A stretch of 64,000 nt of DNA from Nemertoderma westbladi (Eukaryota; Xenacoelomorpha; Nemertodermatida; Nemertodermatidae). Both the position numbers and the translations under genes were made by a program. Below are positions 28,501 to 37,341 of this stretch, piece after piece (positions within the stretch are counted from its first letter, which is position 1; every line of letters begins with the position of its first letter). Under the pieces are notes generated by a model. It saw only the letters and a program-made list of their open reading frames with translations, searched no databases and was not told the DNA's origin. The DNA lies in NCBI GenBank assembly GCA_032718475.1, contig JAUCBJ010003721.1, positions 62,001-126,000 on the forward strand. The letters run 5' to 3'.

Positions 28501-31500
28501 TTAACATTGATCTTACAATATTTTACATTGAATTTAAATTATTTTACATTGATTTTATATTATTTTACTTTGCATTAATTATTAAATAATATGATAATTA
28601 CAGGAGGCTAAATAAATTGCTAACCTTCTAAAGTTAGCAATGAAACTCGATTAACGATTAACACAATTACAATTACTACTTTAACCTAAAACTAATATAA
28701 ATATAAAACGTTATTACACAGGTCCTGAGAGTGGTCGTTAGTTCAGTCCTGCGTCGTAGGTGCTGCATAATATAGTAGTTTTATTTATATTTACAGCAAA
28801 TCCATTTCTTATCATAAATCTATTTATTCCCAGCAATAATTAACTGTAACATGTACTATTTGCCTCGTTTATTGTTTTGGTTCGAATAACATGTCACTGT
28901 AACATGCTCCTTTCCCTTAAAGACACCAGGATATTGCACCAAAGGACCTAATGACGCGAAACCATAGGTTTTGGGTTAACTTAGTGTAGATTTTTAGGTA
29001 TGAGTCTAAAGGCTAAAAACTTCGATTTTAGAAAAAAAAATATATTGAATAATGCCGAAGTACCACCCAGTCCCCATAATAGGCCATAACGGGCCAGGCC
29101 ATTCTCTACTCCACTCACCTTAATTGTAATTCCCCCCAAGGTTGTGATTCATCTCATTATCAAACTTGGCTTTAGAGATTAAAAAAATTCATTTGTTTCA
29201 CAAAAAATTATAATATTTCCTGGGTATTTCACTAATTATAGAAAATTCCGGTTCCGGCCGGAATTCCGGCCGGAATATTCCGGCATGTTGAATTCCGGTT
29301 CCGGTTCCGGCCGGAATCAAAATATCGATTCCGGGACATCCCTAGTAGTGATGTGTAGGTCTAAATCAGTACTGTGCCAATTTGCCCAGTACTGTATCCG
29401 AAGCTCAACCCTATCGGTGCAACGATGAACTGAAAGTATTATTAGTACCGGTGACACTTATAGGCCAAAAGATCATGTATACTTATCAGGGTATTAGCTA
29501 GTACCGGGACTATCAGACTTAATGAATACCATTCTAACTCGGTGCTACATAGCGCTAACGCTAAACATTTCTCCGAACTTTGGACTTAGTTCGGTACTAA
29601 CTTAGCACTGCTTCATGGAGTTCCAGTCCATAATCATATGATATAATTTCGCCCACTTTCTCTATTCTCCATTTCTCACTAACCTTTGGAACAATATCTA
29701 CCAGTTGCTGTTACCTGCTATTAGGTATCAACACCCCCCCCCCCCCCCCAGTCTCGCCAACTTCGCTCATCAACCAACCCTAAGCAGAACCAATTTAAGA
29801 GACGTGTTCCTTGTGACTATTAGTTTAAGGGGCGTTGAGTGACACTGTGAATATGGGTACGGGACTTGACCTAATTAGGTCCCGGTCCATCAATAGTTAC
29901 CGCTAAAAAACTGCAACAATTAATATTGGACGGATCCAAATTGTTGGACGGATCCAAGTTATTGGACGGATCCAAGTTGGATGTTGGACGGATCCAAGTT
30001 GGATGTTGGACGGATCCAAGTTGGATGTCCTAATTTCTCACACGTGTTTGTGGGCCCATGTGAAGAATACCAGACTTTCTGCCGTTATATTTCACTTTGC
30101 AGTTACCCCCATATGAAGAATACCAGGTTTTCACCAAAAACACAGGTTACAGAAGGGCTTAATCTAACCAAAACAATAAACGAATTAGTATATGTACAGG
30201 TTATAAGACAGAAATAAGCGCTATAAAACACTTAATAAAGTTAAATAAAAAAAAATAAAAAAAATTCCTATATTAAATTCCAATAAAAAGTCGACCGAAA
30301 AGTGAAATCCTGGTATTCTTCACATCCGGGCGTGTTTGTGTGTTTGTACACACAACTTCTTGCACTTAATGTTGATGGAATTTGATGAAACTTCGATGCT
30401 AGGTTCATTATCGGACCTAGTTGTGTATGCAAGGTTTTGGTGTCGGGGGATCTGTTGGTTGCCTAGCAACAGTGAAATTAATTCTAGAAAGAGCGATAAT
30501 AATCATAGAATTCAATTAATGAAAATTATGTCGACACCTCATAGGGAGCATCTTGGACATGCCTTCTGCAAAATTTCGCTTTATTTCGTTTAGAATTGCA
30601 GATACATTTCCTACTGACAGTGTTTTTTTTAACCTACAATACTATATATACTTATACTACTATATATATTCTATATTATAATATTGCCCAATGTTTCGTT
30701 TTTCGTTATTAGGCTTCCCTGCATAGGCGCATCATTTATTACAGCAATATTGATAGCAATGGATCAGTCCATATTGCAAGCTTTCGGCTGGCAAGCTTGT
30801 GGTATTATTTGCAACTTAGTACTGAACTACTGAAGTATCTTATTATTTAATTTGTAATTTAATCACTGCTATAAATTATAGCAGCGAAAAAATTGAAAAA
30901 TATATTGAGATCAAACATTAAGCACTGCTATTTTTTTCTTAATTTTGCAAATAAACGAAATGTGCTTAATTTTTTCAGCAACTATTCAGTTTTAGTTGTA
31001 GCAAATATTCACGAGCAATACTTATGTTTAGCAACAATTAACCAAAATGTGTTTTTATTTTAGCAAATATAAAATGCAGAGGCGGGTTGTGCTCCGGTAT
31101 CAACAGCTGGATCAACTCATATTTACTGACAGCGAGGATATTAAAATATTCGATGTCGTCCGATTTCAAATACATCGGGGAAGACGGTAAAGAAGCCAAC
31201 GCACAACTACAGGTACTATTAGCTGCCGCAATGCAGAACAAAATGAACGCCAGACAAATAGCGGAGAGGTTAAAAGAAATAAACGAGTCACAACGAGAGT
31301 ACAAGTTAAACCGAGTCGTAATCTAGCTCATTGATAATGAACCGGTGCAATTTAATACATCATCAAAATAAATTTAAAATGCCACACAAACTGCCATATC
31401 TACTAATTTAATTAAATTTTACACTTCCGAGGTGAGCTGTTGAGGTGATTGAGACTCTATCAAATTTATTGATTAGTTTATATAAAATTATAATAAGAGT

Positions 31501-34500
31501 AATCAGGCCATTATTAGAGATTCTAGATATCGTATGCAAATTGATGGCCAGTGTTATTCAATCGGACAACTACGGTTAACTGAATGACTGTCGCAGTATA
31601 ATTCTACCGGTAGTCCTAGACGTTACAATACCGGTAAAGGTAAACATAACGACGCAGCCCTGAGCTAGCTACCACGGTTCCAAGGCTAGCTACCACGGTC
31701 CCCCGGCTAGCTACCACAGTCCCCCAGCTAGCTACCACGGCTCCCCAGGTAGCTACCACGGTGCCCCAGCTAGCTACAACGGTCCCCCAGCTAGCTACCA
31801 CGGTCCCCCACCTAGCTACCACGGCTCCCCAGCTAGCTACCACGGTTCCCCAGCTAGCTACCACGGTATCCCAGCTAGCTACCACGATCCCCAGCTAGCT
31901 ACCACGGTCCCCCAGCTAGCTACCACGGTCCCCCAGCTAGCTACCACGATCCCCCAGCTAGCTACCACGGCTCCCCAGCTAGCTACCACGGTTCCCCAGC
32001 TAGCTACCACGGTCCCCCAGCTAGCTACCACGGCCCCCCAGCTAGTTACCACGGTCCCCCAGCTAGCTACCACGGTCCCCCGGCTAGCTACCACGATCCC
32101 CAGCTAGCTACCACGGTTCCCCAGCTAGTTACCACGGTTCCCCAGCTAGCTACCACGGTTCCGCAGCTAGCTACCACGGTCCCCGTACTAGCTACCACTG
32201 TCCCCGTGCTAGCTACCACTGTCCCTCAGCTAGCTACCACCGTCCCCGAGCTAGCTACCACGAACCCCCAGTTAGCTACCACGATCCCCCGAGCTAGCTA
32301 CCACGGTCCCCCAGCTAGCTACCACGGTTCCCCAGCCAGCTACCACAGTCCCCGAGCTAGCTACCACGGTCTCCCAGCTAGCTACCACGATCCCCAGCTT
32401 GCTACCACGGTCTCCCAGCTAGCTACCACGATCCCCAGCTAGCTACCACGGTCCCCCAGCTAGCTACCACGGTCCCCCAGCTAGCTACCACGGTCCCCCA
32501 GCTGGCTACCACGGTCCCCGAGCTAGCTACCACGGTCCCCCAGCTAGCTACCATGAACCCCAGCTAACTACCACGTTCCCCAGCTAGCTACCACGGTCCC
32601 CGAGCTAGCTACCACGGCCCCCCGAGCTAGCTACCACGGTGCCCGAGATAGCTACCACGGTCCCCGAGCTAGCTACCATGGTCCCCGAGCTAGCTACCAC
32701 GGTCCCCGAGCTAGCTACCACGCCCCCCCCCCCCCCCCCCCCCGCTAGCTACCATGAACCCCAGCTAACTACCATGAACCCCAGCTAACTACCACGGTGC
32801 CCCAGCTAGCTACCACGGTCCCCCAGCTAGCTACCACGACCCCCCAGCTAGCTACCACGGCCCCCCGAGCTAACTACCACGGTGCCCGAGCTAGCTACCA
32901 CGGTGCCCGAGATAGCTACCACGGTGCCCGAGCTAGCTACCACGGTCCCCCAGCTAGCTACCACGGTCCCCCAGCTAGCTACCACGGTCCCCGAGCTAGC
33001 TACCACGGTCCCCCAGCTAGATACCACGACCCCCCAGCTAGCTACCACGGCCCCCGAGCTAGCTACCACGGCCCCCCGAACTAGCTACCACGGTGCCCGA
33101 GATAGCTACCACGGTCCCCGAGCTAGCTACCATGGTCCCCGAGCTAGCTACCACGGTCCCCGAGCTAGCTACCACGCCCCCCCCCCCCGCTAGCTACCAT
33201 GAACCCCAGCTAACTACCATGAACCCCAGCTAACTACCACGGTGCCCCAGCTAGCTACCACGGTCCCCCAGCTAGCTACCACGACCCCCCAGCTAGCTAC
33301 CACGCCCCCCCGAGCTAACTACCACGGTCCCCGAGCTAGCTACCACGGTGCCCGAGCTAGCTACCACTGTCCCTCAGCTAGCTACCACGGTCCCCCAGCT
33401 AGCTACCACGACCCCCCCCCCCCCCCCCAGCTAGCTACCACGGCCCCCCGAGCTAACTACCACGGTGCCCGAGCTAGCTACCACGGTGCCCGAGATAGCT
33501 ACCACGGTGCCCGAGCTAGCTACCACGGTCCCCCAGCTAGCTACCACGGTCCCCCAGCTAGCTACCACGGTCCCCGAGCTAGCTACCACGGTCCCCCAGC
33601 TGGATACCACGACCCCCCAGCTAGCTACCACGGCCCCCCAGCTAGCTACCACGGTCCCCCAGCTAGCTACCACGACCCCCCAGCTAGCTACCACGGTCCC
33701 CGAGCTAGCTACCACGGTCCCCCAGCTAGCTACCACGGTCCCCCGGCTAGCTACCACGGTGCCCGAGCTAGCTACCACCGTCCCCCAGCTAGCTACCACG
33801 ACCCCCCAGCTAGCTACCACGGTCCCCCCAGCTAGCTACCACGGTCCCCGAGCTAGCTACCACGGTGCCCGAGCTAGCTACCACCGTCCCACGGCTAGCT
33901 TCCACGACCCCCCGAGCTAGCTACCACGGTCCCCCAGCTAGCTACCACGGTCCCCCGGCTAGCTACCACGGTGCCCGAGCTAGCTACCACGACCCCCCAG
34001 CTAGCTACCACGGTCCCCCCAGCTAGCTACCACGGTCCCCGAGCTAGCTACCACGGTGCCCGAGCTAGCTACCACGGTCCCACGGCTAGCTTCCACGACC
34101 CCCCCGAGCTAGCTACCACGGCCCCCCGAGCTAGCTACCACGGTCCCCGAGCTAGCTACCACGGTCCCCCGGCTAGCTACCACGGTGCCCGAGCTAGCTA
34201 CCACGGTCCCCCAGCTAGCTACCACGGCCCCCCGAGCTAGTTACCACGGCCCCCCGAGCTAGTTACCACGGCCCCCCGAGCTAGCTACCACGGCCCCCCG
34301 AGCTAGCTACCACGACCCCCGAGCTAGCTACCACGGTCCCCCAGCTAGCTACCACGGCCCCCCGAGCTAGCTACCACGGCCCCCCGAGCTAGCTACCACG
34401 GTGCCCGAGCTAGCTACCACTGTCCCTCAGCTAGCTACCACGGTCCCCCAGCTAGCTACCACGGTCCCCCAGCTAGCTACCACGGTCCCCCGGCTAGCTA

Positions 34501-36739
34501 CCACGATGCCCGAGCTAGCTACCACGGTCCCCCAGCTAGCTACCACGGTCCCCCGGCTAGCTACCACGATGCCCGAGCTAGCTACCACGGTCCCCCAGCT
34601 AGCCAACACGACCCCCCAGCTAGCTACCACGGCCCCCCGAGTTAGCTACCACGGTCCCCGAGCTAGCTACCACGGTCCCCCAGTTAGCTACCACGGTTCC
34701 CCAGCTAGCTACCACGGTCCCCGGGCTAGCTACCACGGCCCCCCAGCTAGCTACTATGAACCCCAGCTAACTACCATGAACCCCAGCTAACTACCACGGT
34801 GCCCGAGCTAGCTACCACGGTCCCCAGGCTAGCTACCACGACCCCCCAGCTAGCTACCACGGTCCCCCAGCTAGCTACCACGGCCCCCTGAGCTAGCTAC
34901 CACGGCCCCCGAGCGAGCTACCACGGTGCCCAAGCTAGCTACCACGGTCCCGAGCTAGCTACCACGGTCCCCCAGCTAGCTTCCACGGTCCCCCAGCTAG
35001 CTACCACTATCCCTCACGCCCCAGCTAGCTACCACGGTGCCCGACCTAGCTACCACGTTCAGTACTTTTATTGACGCCTATTAGTTGTTACCTGATCTAT
35101 CACTTATTTCCCCGCCCTAGTATTATATAAGCAAAGCATCAGAGCCTTGTTAAAAAAATGGTGACGAATATGATGTACGGGTAGCATGTAATATTACATT
35201 GAATCCTCTTAAATATCATTGGGGTTTTTTTTTGCCATATAAATTTCTTCATTTTTGGCCAGTTTTCTGTATATTGCACCTTATATTACTTTTTTATGAA
35301 CTATGATTATGATCGATTTGGTGGGTAATGCGGTAATTAACTTACCAACATTCTTTTCTATTTCTTTAACAGTAAAGCTAGAAGGCGGGAGGGACAGACC
35401 CAAACCATCTTTCTTCTCCATGAGCAGCGGTTTAGTAAATCCGTCCGTCTTTAACAATTCCTCTCGGACATTATTCCCCTTTACTTTACGTAAAATACCT
35501 TCAGCACTACGCGGAAAATATATAGAATTATGTGGCGGTATTGGAAGAGGGAGAACAAAAGTAAAATAGAAATATGAAAGATGAAATATGAAAACCTGGT
35601 GCACTGTAGGCAACTAGGCGAAAGGTCTGTCGAAAATTACTCGGGATTCAAACAATTGCAATAATTTGATTGAAACTGTAGTCTCGCAATCTGGGGGCCT
35701 ATTTGATATCCAGGAAGACCCCCAACCACCACCCCTAAGACCAGCCGCACAGTAAATTAATCCTGTTTTCTTGCACCAGCGCGCCTTCTTATTTAACTAA
35801 TCATTATTCAATGTCTATTTTATTTTAAAATATATATAATTATTTTAATTCCATTCTTTGATTGGTTGACTGACTTGTAACCAACAAGCTAACACAGATA
35901 ATTTTGATAAAATAACGTGATAATAGTATTAATAGGCCTAATAATAACTATTAGGCCAAATTTTATCAATAAAATTGGTATAAACGTGAAATTATGGAAA
36001 TATTTAATTTTTAACCCTCATGTATCATCATCAGTACCGGGTACCGCATGTATGTATATTTAAACAAAAAGTGGATAGAAATACCTTGGGAAGGTTCTGT
36101 TCCTGAGTTCCTTAATAAAGGTCGCCGTACCGCATTGAACCGGGGAGGAACCATCTGGTTCCGAGTAATCGTGTCTGTGGGAGTTCCGATGTACTTTATA
36201 CGACGACTGACCGAACTTAGGCGAACATTTTGGGCAGTGGTAATTCTCTATATCCTGGGCTTCGTGCTCCTTTAAACCAACACAACTGCAAATAAAGTTT
36301 AATGGTACACAAAAAAACAAGGGTAACATAATATATGCCTACCCAACAGAAGGCTTATGCGGTATAGTATAGTGGGATATATTTTTTCGCCTACGCCCGT
36401 TAACAATTAAAATTTTTGTACAACTTGACGATAGGTGGATCATTGTTATCTGATTAAAGCTTTCGGACACTGAAAACGTGTCCTAGTCAATGATCAAAAA
36501 TCTAGTCAATGTATAATATTTTAGCAGGGGGGGGGGGGGGGGGGGGGGTGGTCGTTCTACAATGAGGATGGGGAGTTTTAACTTACGACTCCGACAGGTG
36601 TTTATGTTTAACTAGTTTTTGACTAGTGTGTAACTCAAACTCACTTTCCGTGAAACCAATCCTTGCAATGGTCGCATTCTATCATAAACCGCGATGCGTC
36701 GTACGGCTCACTGCACAAACAATATACAGGCTCCGTCAT
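1341..36739 (-). CDS. KDM7-like: KDM7-family (PHF2/PHF8/KDM7A-like) histone lysine demethylase, 5 exons, 3' end outside window
   Basis: Seen: exons 36739-36645, 36285-36085, 35506-35346, 2904-2734 and 1510-1341 join in phases 2, 2, 1, 1 and 0 into 266 open codons with GT/AG borders throughout. An in-frame TGA lies 15 nt before the ATG. Residues 5-52 form a PHD finger with all eight zinc ligands (C7, C9, C22, C25, H30, C33, C49, C52) and aromatic-cage candidates Y6 and W28. A conserved linker follows ([14 protein letters not shown]), then the JmjC start ([49 protein letters not shown]). Known: KDM7 enzymes bind H3K4me3 through the PHD and demethylate H3K9, H3K27 or H4K20 in the nucleus using Fe(II) and 2-oxoglutarate. 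Odd: the iron motif expected as H-x-D reads H252-M-A254, so activity may be lost. Intron 3 is 32.4 kb and hosts another gene. The remaining JmjC exons must lie left of position 1. Confidence 0.93.
1560..1930. repeat. Purine-rich GGA minisatellite followed by a long poly-C tract
   Basis: 1565-1830 is GGATGGAGGGGTGGAAGGA-type sequence with irregular 10-24-bp periods and high G-quadruplex potential. A CACCACC run leads into a C tract of about 30 nt near 1900-1930. It lies in the intron between KDM7-like exons 4 and 5. Confidence 0.93.
1931..2733. other. Intron 4 of the KDM7-like gene, part
   Basis: AT-rich sequence without recognised coding DNA. It runs between the purine/pyrimidine tracts and exon 4. 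Confidence 0.6.
2734..2904 (-). CDS. KDM7-like: KDM7-like exon 4 (JmjC, N-terminal strands)
   Basis: It is flanked by a CACCACCTAG acceptor and a GTAAGT donor, 171 nt, phase 1 in and out. It encodes [33 protein letters not shown] and VFNVSSLEV. These match the KDM7 pattern IDVIDVxRQ, KVLNVISLEF; N190 sits where PHF8 has a 2-oxoglutarate-binding Asn. Confidence 0.92.
3130..3720. repeat. Fold-back repeat cluster
   Basis: A segment with GACTTACAACAAATAAAACG occurs at about 3215 and 3690 in direct orientation and at about 3370 inverted. The first and third copies are preceded by a TATTTCAC-CATGGAAGAA segment that is itself a near inverted repeat. Probably a MITE cluster. Confidence 0.6.
4157..4321. 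repeat. (TAAAG)n microsatellite, about 33 units
   Basis: Nearly perfect pentanucleotide array. The word GTGATCGGTGAACG occurs on both sides (about 3888 and 4336), so the array lies between two copies of one short repeat. Confidence 0.97.
4380..4460 (-). mobile_element. Short LINE fragment next to the TAAAG microsatellite
   Basis: About 80 bp resembles 735-800 and 61685-61720 (GATTTCCAGATGGTATCC-like and GATAGAGCTACCCA), part of the same LINE family. It directly follows the pentanucleotide array. Confidence 0.6.
4913..5333. repeat. Four tandem copies of a 107-110-bp unit
   Basis: The unit contains GTGTGTCTATTATTTGA, ACTCACGTGCTGCTCGAAG (twice) and GCGCAACTACATATATCGAA. CACGTG E-box palindromes recur in each unit. 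Confidence 0.93.
5340..6189. other. Intron 3 sequence, no gene
   Basis: Contains a GAGA-type purine run (5405-5465) and ATTTCATCAAAATCGTTAGA near 5910, a word type common in invertebrate repeats. Nothing else was recognised. Confidence 0.55.
6190..6663. repeat. Flank of a satellite-bearing interspersed repeat (large copy)
   Basis: About 450 bp here, ending at the first 22-bp unit, recurs inverted at 30340-30800. Shared landmarks include GTTGCTAGGCAACC-like DNA, TTCATTATCGGACCTA and GGCTGGCAAGCTTG in complement. It shows that the minisatellite belongs to a dispersed element. Confidence 0.8.
6664..22300. repeat. 15.6-kb minisatellite, 22-bp and 20-bp units
   Basis: Roughly 700 units built on GGATCCGTCCAAC plus ATCCAACTT; a common variant lacks AT and is 20 bp. 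Each unit has a BamHI site and the palindrome ATCCAACTTGGAT. Long exact duplications are visible at offsets of 2,111 bp (6783-8893 onto 8894 on), 1,590 bp (about 10.5-11.9 kb onto 12.1-13.5 kb), 3,007 bp (about 12.1-14.5 onto 15.1-17.5 kb) and 4,050 bp (about 15.7-17.8 onto 19.7-21.9 kb). The unit lacks stop codons in most frames, giving long spurious open frames on both strands. It lies in intron 3 of the KDM7-like gene. Confidence 0.97.
22301..23700. other. Region upstream of the PKDCC-like gene
   Basis: AT-rich DNA between the large minisatellite and the kinase start. No exon or known repeat was recognised. A GTCTGTCTGTCTG run lies near 23350. A promoter for the kinase should be here but no core element can be named. 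Confidence 0.5.
23701..24357 (+). CDS. PKDCC-like: PKDCC-like exon 1 (signal anchor, N-lobe)
   Basis: 219 codons from the ATG to a GTAAGT donor at 24358. It contains the hydrophobic anchor (residues 9-28), a Thr/Gln-rich stem, paired cysteines, the ATP-lysine segment and the helix-C glutamate. The tail ([14 protein letters not shown]) matches the hinge region TxITExGxP of PKDCC. Confidence 0.87.
23701..31326 (+). CDS. PKDCC-like: PKDCC/VLK-like secretory-pathway protein kinase, 3 exons
   Basis: Seen: exons 23701-24357, 26876-27077 and 31064-31326 join in phases 0 and 1 into 373 codons ending in TAG. An in-frame TAA precedes the ATG directly. Residues 9-28 are a hydrophobic signal anchor, consistent with a type II membrane or secreted protein. 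The kinase part has VVLKRL (K125, ATP-anchoring Lys), [13 protein letters not shown] (E160), [16 protein letters not shown] (D243 in the catalytic-loop position) and IDVDDV in the DFG position, then a Cys-rich tail ([17 protein letters not shown]). Known: this order is diagnostic of PKDCC (vertebrate lonesome kinase), which phosphorylates secreted proteins on tyrosine in the Golgi and outside cells. Odd: it is shorter than vertebrate PKDCC and lacks its long C-terminal extension. It lies wholly inside an intron of the KDM7-like gene on the other strand. DIPK/FAM69 is the closest alternative. Confidence 0.85.
24588..26321 (+). mobile_element. hAT-like non-autonomous transposon, copy 1 (right end missing)
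   Basis: It starts TAGGGATGTCCCGGAATTCC and is collinear with copy 2 (27758-29344), including GGCCGGAATT blocks, a tRNA-like segment and the motif near 26030. Homology stops at about 26321, before the right inverted repeat. Copy 1 carries roughly 500 bp absent from copy 2. It lies in intron 1 of the PKDCC-like gene. Confidence 0.85.
24940..25009 (-). other. tRNA-like (SINE-type) segment in hAT copy 1
   Basis: On the minus strand an A-box-like TGGTGTAGTGG is followed about 33 nt later by a B-box GGTTCGATCCC. Pairing in the acceptor stem is poor, so it is a tRNA-derived relic, not a tRNA gene. Confidence 0.6.
26876..27077 (+). CDS. PKDCC-like: PKDCC-like exon 2 (catalytic loop and DFG-equivalent)
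   Basis: The exon starts after AATATTACAG and ends before GTGAAGT, 202 nt, phase 0 in and 1 out. It encodes [33 protein letters not shown] and [13 protein letters not shown]-DFxxxQF-DxDD-C-DC is the PKDCC signature. Confidence 0.87.
27758..29344 (+). mobile_element. hAT-like non-autonomous transposon, copy 2, complete
   Basis: Terminal inverted repeats TAGGGATGTCCCGGAAT and its complement bound 1,587 bp, flanked by a perfect 8-bp duplication GTAGTGAT (27750-27757 and 29345-29352). An 8-bp duplication with this type of end is typical of hAT elements. Subterminal regions repeat CCGGCCGGAATT. There is no transposase. It lies in intron 2 of the PKDCC-like gene. Confidence 0.92.
28105..28178 (-). 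other. tRNA-like (SINE-type) segment in hAT copy 2
   Basis: The same A-box/B-box pair as at 24940-25009, at the equivalent position of the second hAT copy. It was therefore already in the element before the two copies dispersed. Confidence 0.6.
29926..30800. repeat. Small inverted copy of the satellite-bearing repeat
   Basis: Five units of the same satellite (29926-30030, GGATCCAAGTTGGATG orientation) are followed by the flank homologous to 6190-6663 in inverted orientation. The flank is interrupted by the 280-bp MITE. It sits in intron 2 of the PKDCC-like gene. Confidence 0.85.
30052..30331. mobile_element. 280-bp MITE with 8-bp target duplication
   Basis: Inverted ends share ATGTGAAGAATACCAG and the element is flanked by a perfect GTGTTTGT duplication (30044-30051, 30332-30339). 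It is inserted in the small copy of the satellite-bearing repeat, splitting its flank. Confidence 0.85.
31064..31326 (+). CDS. PKDCC-like: PKDCC-like exon 3 (C-terminal Cys motif and stop)
   Basis: The acceptor TGTTTTTATTTTAG gives the right phase and joins exon 2 with no stop. It encodes [19 protein letters not shown], matching the C-x-G-x-C-x-G-x-N motif of PKDCC and FAM69 kinases, then a charged helical tail ending at TAG 31324-31326. Confidence 0.85.
31367..31372 (+). promoter_or_regulatory. Candidate polyadenylation signal of the PKDCC-like gene
   Basis: AATAAA lies 40 nt after the stop codon of the PKDCC-like gene. The hexamer is common by chance in AT-rich DNA, but its position suits a short 3' UTR. 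Confidence 0.5.
31662..35060. repeat. 3.4-kb minisatellite, 21-bp unit
   Basis: About 160 units of GCTAGCTACCACGG plus a C-rich TCCCCCA spacer that varies. Because 21 is divisible by 3, each frame gives a fixed 7-residue repeat (LATTVPQ or ASYHGPP on plus, VVASWGT on minus). Each unit carries GCTAGC or a close variant. It lies in intron 3 of the KDM7-like gene, just downstream of the PKDCC-like gene. Confidence 0.96.
35346..35506 (-). CDS. KDM7-like: KDM7-like exon 3 (start of JmjC module)
   Basis: The exon begins after CCGCGTAG and ends at a GTAAGT donor, 161 nt, phases 2 in and 1 out. It encodes [28 protein letters not shown] and [12 protein letters not shown], matching the conserved segment before the JmjC beta-barrel in PHF8. 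The next exon lies 32.4 kb away. Confidence 0.92.
36085..36285 (-). CDS. KDM7-like: KDM7-like exon 2 (C-terminal half of PHD finger and linker)
   Basis: The acceptor (TTTATTTGCAG) precedes a 1-nt codon completion, 66 codons and 2 nt, then a GTATTT donor. It encodes [21 protein letters not shown] in two pieces with exon 1, then HRHDYSEPD and [12 protein letters not shown], all hallmarks of the PHF8/KDM7 PHD-JmjC linker. Confidence 0.93.
36645..36739 (-). CDS. KDM7-like: KDM7-like exon 1 (start codon, N-terminal half of PHD finger)
   Basis: ATG at 36739-36737 opens 31 codons plus 2 nt, and the exon ends at a GTGAGT donor. It encodes [21 protein letters not shown]: four zinc cysteines, the PHD histidine and the cage tryptophan. 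PHF8 proteins also begin a few residues before this motif, which supports the start. Confidence 0.93.
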
Positions 36740-37336
36740 CCTTATAGTGTTTCAGCAGTCTCGGGTTTAGGGTTAAACAAACATGTAACGGTAACCAATA
36801 CTGCAACTCCAACAGTAAACCGGGCAACAGGGGGTAATTAATGATTGCAGCATTGAAAATGTACGGGATTGCGAACGGTAGCGGGTATATATCTGTAGGG
36901 TACTCGCTGACAGGGTGATTTGTAACGGTTGACGTGAAACGTCAGCAGTTTGGACGTAATCAAGCAGCCGATGTCTTCATTATTCAGATTACATACAGAC
37001 AATAGAGGGTCTCATCTCAAACAGTCCAGCAGTCATATTGTCAGATACAATGTTCGTGGATCGTGGGGAGGTGTCTCAGTCTAAGCTCTGAAGCCTATGA
37101 CTGTATGAAGGCATGTAATTTCAGAATTTATCACATGACAGCATGACTACAGTGTACCGTGCTCGTGCAGGGAACAAATCTCTGAATCTGGCTGTCTGGC
37201 ATCTGGATCTGGTCACGTTTCAAGTACCGGTACGCCTATCGCAGTACAGACTGACAGACAGCAGTACCGGTATCTACTACCCGACAGACTGACTAAACCG
37301 GTGTAGGTAGACTGGTAGAGCAGGCAATGAAAATAC
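36740..37336. other. Presumed 5' region of the KDM7-like gene
   Basis: No coding sequence was recognised. The inverted CRE-like site lies here. Several ACCGGTA and CTGACAGAC words recur from 37190 on. Confidence 0.5.
36930..36944. promoter_or_regulatory. Inverted CRE-like half-sites upstream of the KDM7-like gene
   Basis: TGACGTGAAACGTCA holds two TGACGT half-sites in inverted orientation, 3 nt apart. It lies about 190 nt upstream of the KDM7-like start codon, where a 5' UTR or promoter is expected. Binding by CREB/ATF-type bZIP factors is inferred only. Confidence 0.35.
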
Positions 37337-37341
37337 AATAC

